Part shown: positions 42,316 to 50,920 of the stretch, piece by piece
Layout of the letters: every line of letters begins with the position of its first letter
Numbering within the stretch: the first letter of the stretch is position 1
DNA from: DASVFB01 sp963815965
Lineage (GTDB): Bacteria; Actinomycetota; Thermoleophilia; Gaiellales; Gaiellaceae
Assembly: GCA_963815965.1 (NCBI GenBank)
Contig: CAWFIT010000001.1
Coordinates: forward strand, 372,001 to 436,000
Length of the DNA: 64,000 nucleotides
Direction: 5' to 3'
Position numbers and translations under genes: made by a program
Notes under the pieces: model-generated
What the model saw: only the letters and a program-made list of their open reading frames with translations
What the model was told of the DNA's origin: nothing
Database searches by the model: none

Positions 42316-43155
42316 CTAGCCGCCGGTGATGTTGCCGATGTCCCCGCCGCGCGCCGGTGAGCGGTTAGACCCAGACGGCCGTGCAGCACCCGCGTCGTAC
42401 TGATATTCCCACCCGTCGTTGATCGTCGCGGTCCCCGCGGCAGCGCCACCGCCAGCCGGGAAGAACGTCGCGAGCATCGCGGACGTGATGCAGGGATCGG
42501 GACAGGTCGCGTTCGGAGTGAACACGCCGCCCGTCACGACGACGACATCGTAGCCTGTGAACGTTCCCGTTACGCCACCCGTCTGCAGTGTGCCGGGGCA
42601 CGAGGCGGATTGGGCTGTGGGGCGCCCGCGATGGTCGTGAACGTTCCGTCGTAGGTACGAACGACCTGGATCGTCCCGTCGTTTTGCGGGATGAACTGAA
42701 GCGTCCGGGTGTAGTCGTCATTCGCCCAGTCTGCCGCCGCAGTGGCCGGAGTCGGGCCGCTGGCGATGTGCGTTACGACCACGCCAGGAACGCTGAGTCC
42801 AGCAGGCCCGGTGGGGCCAGTTGCGCCGGCTGCACCAGTGTCACCCTTCGGCCCCTGAGGGCCGGTCGCACCGGCAGCACCGGCGGGCCCTGCGGGTCCC
42901 TGTGCGCCGGCAGGACCTTGTGCGCCTGCTGGTCCCTGATGGACCACGCGGTCCTCTCAGGCCACGTGGGAGCGTCACCTTGTCCTCCCCGCGTGGGCAT
43001 TTGCTTCCGGGACGACGCTTGACGTCAAAGCGCGTTTCCGGGTTGCCGTGAAGCTCGACACAGAGGACCGTCGCCTGGGTTCTCTGCGAGCCGCCGAAAG
43101 CGGATGGGACAAGCAAGGCCAGGAACAGTCCGCCCACAACAAGCATCTTGTTCAT
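42316..43155 (-). CDS. Secreted collagen-like repeat protein (two frameshifts)
   Basis: From ATG 43155: signal peptide (KMLVVGGLFLALLVPSAFG), a short domain with Cys, then Gly-X-Y repeats (GPAGAQGPAGAQGPAGPAG, GPQGPKGDTGAAGATGPTG) and a beta-rich C-terminal domain (DYTRTLQFIPQNDGTIQVV; NDGWEYQYDAGAA). Three frames are needed; breaks at about 42939 (+1) and about 42610-42640 (-1), total length a multiple of 3. Collagen-like triple helices plus a C-terminal trimeric domain are common in surface or spore proteins. Confidence 0.72.
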
Positions 43156-43377
43156 GGAGCAAAACCCCCCTCCTGGTGATTCCTGTCGATGTAGTAGCGA
43201 TCGTGGCAACCGCGGCGAACAAGATCACCAAGGCCTACCGATGCACGAGTACGCATCCGTCGGCCTACCCCCTCCGTCGCAGCCTCGCGTACCTGTGGAA
43301 GGAATCATTGGCGTTGCCTCATTACCCCACCTCATCCGGAAGGGGTGAAACTCGCGCCGCAGGTGGACAGACCCGGG

Positions 43378-43401
43378 GGAGGCCCGCCGTGGCGGGCCTC
43401 C
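43378..43401. terminator. Hairpin after the propeller gene
   Basis: GGAGGCCCGCC/GGCGGGCCTCC form an 11-bp stem 29 bp beyond the stop at 43430 (minus strand). The rest of the 43156-43429 gap has no gene. Confidence 0.55.
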
Positions 43402-43429
43402 CTGTGGTTGTGCTACTGGTCGCGTTCGG

Positions 43430-45028
43430 TTAGCAGTCGAGCGCGGCCTCGATGTTGTGCGCCTGCGTGATGAGCGACGACGCCTGCGCGCTGCTGATCT
43501 TCTTGCCTGTCTGTGCGTCTACCTCGTTGATGAACGCGCCCAGTGCGGCGCACGCGTCCGCCGTGTCGTTCGCGGCGACGTAGCCCTGGATCGCGCTCAC
43601 CTTGCCGGCGAGGCTGTGGCCGGGGCCGACTCCCACGACGGCATCGGCGAGGTCGTCGAGCTGTTCGGCGGCGCCCTTGACGTGCAACGCCGTGCTCGTC
43701 GCCGAAGCGGTGACCACAAGCAGCGGGTATGTGACCGTCGCCTTGCACGAGAGCTGGTGGCCCGCGTCCGCGGCGGTCGGGGTGTACGACGTCCCGGTTG
43801 CACCTGTGATCGGGCTGCCGTCGAGGAGCCACTGGTAGCCGTCGAAGCCGTAAGCGCTGTGCGAAGGCTGCTGTGCCGCCCACGTCGACCACGTGTCACC
43901 TCCGCACGTTTGCGGCAGGTTCACTCCGCCCGACCCGGTCACCGTCGGCGCAGCAACCGAGGCGGCGGGGGCGCCGACGCCGATCCGCCCGATCGCCGGG
44001 TTGGTCGGGGCGGTCGCGTTGGGGCCCTGGTCGGTGAACCAGACGTTGCCGTCCGAGCCCGACCAGATCCCACCCGGAAGGCTGCCCGTGTTCAGCCCGG
44101 CGCTGTACTGGGTGATCGCGTGCGTGGTCGGATTCATCACGTAGATCGCCTTGGTCGTGCCCTTGTCGCCGAACCAGAGGTTGCCGTCCGGGCCCACCGC
44201 GACCCTGCCCAGGGCGGCGCCCGGGTTGAGGCCGGTACTGAACTCGCTGATCGCGTGCGTAGTCGGGTCGATCCGCCCGATCGCCTGCGTGGTGCCGCCG
44301 TCCATGAACCAGAGGGCGCCGTCCGGGCCGACCACGATCGAAGCGCCCGGCACGCTGCCCGCGTTCAGGCCGATCCTGAACTCGCTGATCACGTGCGTGG
44401 TCGGGTTGATCATCCCGATCCCCCCGGGCGTACTCTCGGTGAACCACAGGTTGCCGTCCGGGCCCGCCACCATCCCCTGCTGCAGGGTGATGCCCGGGGT
44501 CAGGCCGCTGCTGAACTCGGTGATCGCGTGCGTGGTCGGGTTGATCATCCCGATCGCCTTGGTGGTGCCGCTGTCGGTGAACCAGATGTTCCCGTCCGCG
44601 CCCGACGCGATCCCGAGCGGGTTGCTACCCGCGTTCAAGCCGCTGCTGAACTCGCTGATGGCGTGCGTGGTCGGGTTGATCATCCCGACCGCCCTGGTGG
44701 TGCCGGGGTCGCTGAACCACATATTGCCGTCCGCACCCATCACGATCGACCGCACGGCGTTCCCCGGATTCAGGCCGCTGGTGAACCGAGTGACCGTCCC
44801 GCCCGTCGTGATCTGGCCGACGGACCCGGCCACGCCTGGAGACCCCCGGTCGCTGAACCAGAGGTTCCCGTCCGGGCCTGCCACGACCTGGGCGGGGTTG
44901 GTACCCGGCGCGCTGAACTCGGTGATCTGCCCGAGTGGCGCTGCGCCCGCGACTCCCGCGCCGAGCGCGACCAGCGCCCCGAGCAAGAGTGCTGCCAGCG
45001 GGACGCGTCTCAACAATGCAATGCTCAT
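43430..45028 (-). CDS. Secreted streptogramin-lyase-like beta-propeller with Ig-like and FIMAH domains
   Basis: 532 residues from ATG 45028 (GGGAGGAAG upstream). Signal peptide (PLAALLLGALVALGAGVAGA), then seven blades of about 45 residues with the repeated pattern GPDGNLWFTD...IGMINPTTHAI (residues about 35-360), like virginiamycin B lyase (Vgb) propellers. An Ig-like segment with a Cys pair follows (CGGDTWSTW; HQLSCKATV), and a C-terminal FIMAH domain (AALGAFINEVDAQTGKKISS). Whether it is a lyase is doubtful; probably a secreted binding protein. Confidence 0.85.
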   Translation of the reverse strand: MSIALLRRVPLAALLLGALVALGAGVAGAAPLGQITEFSAPGTNPAQVVAGPDGNLWFSDRGSPGVAGSVGQITTGGTVTRFTSGLNPGNAVRSIVMGADGNMWFSDPGTTRAVGMINPTTHAISEFSSGLNAGSNPLGIASGADGNIWFTDSGTTKAIGMINPTTHAITEFSSGLTPGITLQQGMVAGPDGNLWFTESTPGGIGMINPTTHVISEFRIGLNAGSVPGASIVVGPDGALWFMDGGTTQAIGRIDPTTHAISEFSTGLNPGAALGRVAVGPDGNLWFGDKGTTKAIYVMNPTTHAITQYSAGLNTGSLPGGIWSGSDGNVWFTDQGPNATAPTNPAIGRIGVGAPAASVAAPTVTGSGGVNLPQTCGGDTWSTWAAQQPSHSAYGFDGYQWLLDGSPITGATGTSYTPTAADAGHQLSCKATVTYPLLVVTASATSTALHVKGAAEQLDDLADAVVGVGPGHSLAGKVSAIQGYVAANDTADACAALGAFINEVDAQTGKKISSAQASSLITQAHNIEAALDC

Positions 45029-45303
45029 GCACTTCCTCCCTCTCGATCCCCCCGGAACACAACCCGCCACCTGCCGTTTCGAGCGCACCAATGGTCGCCA
45101 ACGCGTTCAGCTCCGCCTAGAGAGCACGTATTAAGACGCGCCGTAGCGTGGCCAGTGGTCTTGCGAACCTCCTCTCCCCTGCGCGCGCAGTCTCTTCTGC
45201 CGACGAAACGATGTCAAGGCGCGGAAAGAGGCCGTCGCCGGCGCACGAAGGCGAGGGGGGATCTCGTTTGAACTGACTTTCGGCCCGCTGCTGTGGCTTT
45301 AGC

Positions 45304-45886
45304 TCACGCTGTGAGGAACTCCAGCCGGCTGGGCTCAGTCTTGTCCATGAACATTCGCGCGTCGGCCCACCGTTCCGCCTTGGTAAGCGTCTCGGTGGAT
45401 GTAGCCGTCGCGGCGCCCACCGCGGCCGAGACCGGGAAGCCGTCGAGCGACGTTGCGGCAGCGAACGCCTCTCGCAGACGCGTCACCACCCTGGCGCAGG
45501 CTGTCTCGATCGGCGCCCGGCAGCAGCACCCCGAACTCGTCACCGCCGATTCGCGCCACGAGATCTTCGTCGCGGATCACCCGGCGAACGAGGTTCGCGA
45601 CCGTCCGCAGAAGCTCGTCGCCGAAGTCGTGACCGCGTGTTTCGTTCGCCAACGTGAGGCAGTCGACGTCGAGCGCGACCACCGATGCCGTCATCGGGCT
45701 CCGAGCGCGCGCCGCGTCCGCTCGCGTGATGGTCTCGTCCCAGCCGAGCCGGTTCGGAAGTCCGGTCAGAGCGTCGAGTTGCGTCTCAGTGTGCTCGCCG
45801 TCGTTCCATCGGTCGTCGACGATGTGAAGGTGAGCGCGACGCCGCTCGGGACCCAGTGGGGCCCCTACCCTAGTCATCGAAGTCAT
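45304..45886 (-). CDS. GGDEF diguanylate cyclase, short form (one frameshift)
   Basis: From ATG 45886 (or 45877). A GGDEF domain of about 160 residues with little else: LDALTGLPNRLGWDETI, VALDVDCLTLANETRGHDFG, ARIGGDEFGVLLPG, then in a second frame VTRLREAFAAATSLDGFPV and KAERWADARMFMDK. Break at about 45505-45520 (+1; 583 nt). Conserved GGDEF suggests c-di-GMP synthesis if intact. The 45029-45303 gap beyond it has no recognised feature. Confidence 0.82.
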
Positions 45887-46048
45887 TTGTCTTGGTCCCT
45901 TCCGCAGTTGCCGCAGTAAGAGTCGGAGCGTGGACGCCGAGAACGATCCTGGCATCCCCCGTCTGCGGCATTTGCGGCGTCGAAGAAACACCAAGTCCTG
46001 CGGACCTGACGGCTCGCAGGACTTGACGAATTGAGCGTTCCGGCGCCT

Positions 46049-48084
46049 TTAGCCGGTCGAGGGACGCGCCTCCAAGACATCCTTGGCGCGCGTCGATGCG
46101 AAGCGATCGCGAGCCTGCCGATCCCACGCGATGTCCAACCCGAGGAGCGTGCAGGTTGGCGCCGACCGTCGCTCCGACGATTGTCGTGACGAGCGCGAAG
46201 AGACCTTCGAGCACATGGAAGCCCGAGCCATGCGCCGACGAGCGCGCCTGCGACCGTCGCTGCGAAGCCCCATCGCCTTCGTGCGGGTGGACCAGTCGCG
46301 GTTCACCCAGGCGAAGTAGATGCCGAGCCCGATCGGCACGCCGACCGAGAGCGCGGCGAGCCGGACGTCGTCGAGCGGCAGGTTCGGCATCGTCGCCAGC
46401 GCGATGAGCACGCCGGCAAACCAGCCGCCCAGCCCGAGCAACGACGACGTAGAGCGAACGGACAGCCGCACTCGACTTGCGTCCGAATCGCGCCGCGCTG
46501 GTGCATGCGGCGACGGCAGCCACAGAAGCGAGAGCACGGTCGAGCGACGGCGAAGGCCGACCACGGCGAGCGAGGCTCTTCGCCGAGCGTGCCGTGCGCC
46601 GACCTCGGCGTGAACGTCGATCGTGTTCGGCGTGTACAGCGACGTGTCGACACGGCCGCTGTCGAAGAACGTGTTGACGAGTCGGTTGCTCGCCTTCGGC
46701 TGCATACGCCCAGAAGTCGTCAGTGTGTCCGAAGCCGCGGAGCACGACCTGACGGCCGTTCGGCAGGTGTGGGAGCAACTCGCTTGCGTCGCGTTCTGCG
46801 GCGGCGTCGCGAAGTCGAGCTCGCCGCCGATCAGGAGCGTCTCGACCTTGGAGTTGCGGACGCGCGTGTACAGGTTCTCGTCCGGATTCGCAGGCCAGAC
46901 ATTCGACGAGGCGGCCGCCCACCCAGACGAAGTCGTTGCGCGGTGCGCCGATGATCGAGCCGCGGTCGGCGTGCGCCGCGAAGAAGCCCCGGGCAGCGGC
47001 GGCGTCGGTGCGTCCGGTCGACGGCGGCGTACTCTCCCCAGACCTGCGCACTCGGGAAACGCGATTTGCGCCAGCAGCGAGAGGAACCAGAACGCCGCTG
47101 GCGTCGCCGTTGCCGGCGGAGAGCAGAGTGCCGATCGTCTTCGCCGCGGGGATCGGGCCGGCGCCGTCGGTGGTTGTGTTGTTCAGGCCGAAGAACGACG
47201 GCAATCTGGACGTTGCCCGTCTTGACCGGCATGAACCAGAAGTGATCGGGGATGTCGGCCGAACGCCGCGTGCAGCGCGGCCGCGAGGTCGGGCGTCCGC
47301 GTGCGGCAGCCGCGTCCCTCGCAGCACAGCGCGGCGTAGCGGCGGATCTGCTCGCCGGTCGTCTTCGCGTCCCAGAGGAACTTGCCGGGTGGGTTGACGC
47401 CGATCATCACCGAGCGGTGGATGCTGCTTCGGGTAGCGCCAGGCGTAGATCATCGCCGTCCGCGTCCCGGCGCTCTCGCTGAGCAGGTCGACATGCTCGT
47501 AGCCGAGCGCGCGGCGCGCCGCCTCGAGGTCGTCGACTCGCTGCGGAAGCGAGTAGCCGGCGAGGTCGACGCCAGACTCCCGAAGCCGAGCAGCGCACGC
47601 CCTGAACGCCGCCGCGTCCGCCCGGTACGCCTTCTGCGTCAGGAAGTCGTTGAGTGCTTGCGCGCGGAAGTGACTTCCGGACAGTCGAGCTTGGACGAGC
47701 CGTCGACGCCGCGGTAACCGACGAGCACGACGTCGTGCCTGCCCGCGAAGCGGCTCGCGTCCGGAAAGGTCATGTTCGTGATGCCGGGTCCGCCCTGGAG
47801 CCGGAAGATCGGCTCGGCGGGATGGGCGGAGCGGGCCTTGATGCGCGTTGACCGGCAGCGCGATCAGCCGCGAGTGCTCGTCATGCCGGTTCTCGCGCAC
47901 GACGAGCGTCCCGCAGTCCGCCGCGTAGCTGCCCTGCTCCGTGCCGTAGTGGCACGGATGCAGGGTCAGCTGGCCGGCCTTGGCCCCGGCGCGGGACCGA
48001 GACCGCTTTGCCGCTCGGCGCGAACTTCAGGTACGCGAGACCGAGGGCGACGAGCGCGATGAGGATGAGGCCGGTGATCCGCCC
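46049..48084 (-). pseudogene. TAP-like alpha/beta hydrolase with C-terminal membrane domain, many frameshifts
   Basis: Coding pieces in three frames read as one protein: an N-terminal helix (GRITGLILIALVALGLAYLK), GSYAADCGTLVVRENRHDEH, EPIFRLQGGPG, HDVVLVGYRGVDGSSKLDCP, nucleophile region VDLLSESAGTRTAMIYAWRY, GFGHTDDFW with the catalytic His, then a membrane domain (LGGWFAGVLIALATMPNLPL; VGVPIGLGIYFAWVNRDW) ending VLEARPSTG. At least eight indels are needed. Known relatives are proline/tripeptidyl aminopeptidase-like hydrolases anchored to the membrane. No start codon exists at the 5' end, which runs straight on from the MMPL gene. Confidence 0.72.
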
Positions 48085-50342
48085 GGAATGCCGAACGCGC
48101 GCCGCTTGCGCTTCGGAGCCGTGCCTTTTGTCGGCTCGGCGTCGGGCTCGCGGCAGAACTCGGGCTCGTAGTGCTCGAGCTGAGGAAGCCACTCGAGCCA
48201 CTTCGGCAGGTACCAGTTCCACTCGCCGAGCAGCTTCATCGTCGCGGGCAGCAGCACACCGCGGACGATCGTGGCGTCGAGCAGGATCGCCACGGCCAGC
48301 CCGACGCCGAACTGCTTGAAGAACGGAATCGAGAGCGTGCCGAAGACCGCGAACACACAGACCATGACGATCGCGGCGCTGGTGACGACGCCGGCCGTCG
48401 ACTTGATCCCGTGCGCGACCGCGTCGTCCATCTTCGCGCCGCGGTCGAACGTCTCCCGGATCCGGCTGATGATGAAGACGTGGTAGTCCATCGACAAGCC
48501 GAACAGGATCACGAACAAGAGCAGCGGCACGACTACCTCGATCCCGTCGGCGGTGCTGACGCCGAGCAGGCCCTTGCCGATGCCGTGCTGGAACACGAGC
48601 ACGAGCACGCCGTACGCAGCGGCGACCGAGAGCAGGTTGAGCAAGATCGCCTTGACCGCCACCACGATCGAGCGGAACGCGACCAGCATCACCATGAACG
48701 CGAGGAGAAGGACGAACGCGACGACGGGCGGCAGGTCCGACTTCAGCTTGTCGCCTGTGTCTCTCCACGAGGCCGTCCACCCGGTGACGCCGGCCTCGGT
48801 GTTCGGCACGGCGCCGACGGTCTCGGGGACGATCGTCCCGCGCAGTAGGTGGAACGCGGCGTTCGACGCGGCGTCGGTGCCGCTGCCTGCGATCGGGAGG
48901 GTGATGTTCGCAACCGTGCCCTGCTTGTTCACATCGACGGTGATGGGCTCGAACGCGCGGCCGCTGGCGATCGCCCGCTGCTCGAGTTGCGCGATCGCCG
49001 TCGTGCATCGCCGGCGTGCGCACGCTCGGCGCCTTGACGACGACGTTCGCGGGCAGCGCCGAGCCGGGGAACGCCGCCTGCATCCGGTGGTACACCTTGA
49101 TCACCTCGAGCGACTGCGGGAACGACTCGGTCCCCTGAGGCGCGAGGCGCAGCTGCAGGGCCGGCGCGGCGAGCGCCAGCAGCAACGCGGCGGAGACGGC
49201 CGCCGACAGCACCGGCCGGCGCAGGACGCGGTCGACGATCGCTCCCCAGATCCGTCCTTCGCCGTCATCGCGGCTGAGCCGACCGACGAGCGGGACGCGC
49301 AGCCGGTCGACCTTGTCGCCGAGCCTCGAGAGCACTGCCGGGAGCACGGTCAGCGAGCCGAGCACCGCGACGGCGACGACGAGGATCGTGGCGAAGGCGA
49401 GAGAGGCGAACGTCTTGTCGCCGGTGAGAAACATCCCGGCCATCGCGACGATCACGGTCAGGCCGGAGATGAGCACCGAGCGACCGGAGGTGGCGGCGGC
49501 GGCCTCGAGCGGCCGCGCGTTCGCTACGCCCGGCGGCACGCTCCTGGCGCGCGCGCTTCAAGTAGAACATCGAGTAGTCGATCCCGACCGCGAGCCCGAT
49601 CAGGAGCACCATCGCCTGGGCCTCGAGAGCGACCGGCACCAGGTGGCTGGTCAGTGCGATCAGCCCGAACGTCGCGATGACGGCGGTCAACGCGAGCAGC
49701 AGCGGAATGCCTGCCGCCACGAGCGAGCCGAACGTGAGCACGAGGATCAGCAGCGTGATCGGCAGCGAGAGCGTCTCCCGCCTTCGCGAGGTCGTCGCCG
49801 TACGCGGTCTCGACTCCCTTCTGCGCGCTCGCGTCGCCGAACTCGCCGATGACGAAGCCCGGATGAGCCCGCTGCGCGGCGGCGACGGTGTGGACGACCG
49901 GATCGATCTTGTCGACCGCCTTGTCCTTGTCGCCGCGGATGTCGAAGTTGACGAGGACGGCGCGTCCGTCTTTCGCGATCTGGCCTGCATTGCCGCGAGC
50001 TTGCGGCGAGCGGACGTTCTGGACTGCCGCCAACCTCGAGACGCGCGCGACGACGTCGCGGATCGCCGCCGTGAAGGCGGGGTCGCCGACGCGGGCGGTA
50101 CGGCTCTGGATCAGGACGCTCTCGCCGGCGGGCTGCTTGAACCCGTCGTCGAGGATCTTCTGCATGCGGCCGGACTCTCCCGGCCCGGGGTCGTTCTGGT
50201 CGACCATCGTGACGCCGCCCATCGAGCCGAGTGCGAAGGCTACGAAGACGAAGGCGAGCCATCCGAACGTTGCCTTCTTCCAGTTTGCGGCGCTCCAGCG
50301 GCCCATGCGGGCCGCGAGGTTGCGTTTGTGGGTCCGTGTCAT
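48027..50342 (-). pseudogene. MMPL/RND-family exporter, three frameshifts
   Basis: From ATG 50342 (AAGGAGG upstream). Residue pieces: WKKATFGWLAFVFVAFALGS (helix 1), a large periplasmic loop, LILVLTFGSLVAAGIPLLLA, VLLIGLAVGIDYSMFYLKRA (MMPL motif), the second half with FVILFGLSMDYHVFIISRIR and AVAILLDATIVRGVLLPATM. Frames join at 49777-49779, 49529-49531 and 49005, each a +1 insertion; all domains are otherwise complete (about 770 codons). MMPL proteins export lipids or siderophores. It continues without a break into the hydrolase and belongs to a set with two small upstream genes, divergent from a LAL regulator. Confidence 0.82.
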
Positions 50343-50355
50343 GGCTGTGGCCTCC

Positions 50356-50553
50356 TTAGGCGGCGTAGGCGAACGGGTGGTAGAAGGCGTCGAGGGCGCA
50401 ATCCGACGCGACCGCGAGGTGAAAGCGGTCGCCGCGGTCGTCCTCGACCGAGACGGTTACGGCGTTCCGCTGCGGGTGCCAGAGCAGCCGCACGTGGATG
50501 CCGTTGTTGTCGCGAGCGGCGAGCTCGCGGGTGCACGGTGCTGCGGGGCTCAT
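50356..50553 (-). CDS. Hypothetical 65-residue protein
   Basis: ATG 50553 is chosen over ATG 50574 because AAGGAGGAG lies right before it. Contains CTRELAARDNNGIHVRLLWH and VEDDRGDRFHLAVASDCALD. This short 'HVRLLWHP...VEDD..G..F' type is common in actinobacterial genomes without function. 13 bp before the MMPL start, same strand. Confidence 0.7.
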   Translation of the reverse strand: MSPAAPCTRELAARDNNGIHVRLLWHPQRNAVTVSVEDDRGDRFHLAVASDCALDAFYHPFAYAA

Positions 50554-50570
50554 GACTCCTCCTTCTGTGG

Positions 50571-50813
50571 TCATGGGATGTCGACCTCGCTCACGCGCGT
50601 TGCGGTGGTGCGCGCCGCGACGTAGGTGGGCAACAGCTGAAGCGCGTCTTCCTCGGTAGCGGTTTCGACCGTCCACCAGATCGCGTGCCCGCCGGAGCGA
50701 CACGACGCGAGGGTTGGTTGATGACGAAGCGGGCTTTCGTGCCCCCTGAAGGAGGCAAAGACGACGCCGCACTCGTGCGGCTCATGACAGTGGTGGAGCA
50801 GGTAACGGGCCAT
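50571..50813 (-). CDS. Conserved small actinobacterial protein (His/Cys-rich)
   Basis: 80 residues from ATG 50813. MARYLLHHCHEPHECGVVFA, SFRGHESPLRHQPTLASCRS and GGHAIWWTVETATEEDALQL form a pattern I recognise from many actinobacteria, with several His and Cys that could bind a metal. Beta-alpha-beta ferredoxin-like fold is likely (inference). The stop overlaps an ATG of the next gene. Confidence 0.75.
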   Translation of the reverse strand: MARYLLHHCHEPHECGVVFASFRGHESPLRHQPTLASCRSGGHAIWWTVETATEEDALQLLPTYVAARTTATRVSEVDIP

Positions 50814-50920
50814 GCCGTGACATTGGCTCTGCGCCGCCGCCCCGACATCAGGGCGCCACCCTGATCTCGCACCCTGATTTCTGGATTCGGCCGCCCTGAT
50901 TTACGCTGGAGCAGAAGGAA

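Noticed and set aside
44000..44950. Regularly spaced repeats that could suggest a CRISPR array
   Set aside because: Spacing of about 130-140 bp follows propeller blades; repeats are degenerate and in frame with a protein.
43457..45271. 604-codon plus-strand ORF and overlapping long frames
   Set aside because: Shadows of the repeated propeller gene on the minus strand, which has signal peptide and blade motifs.
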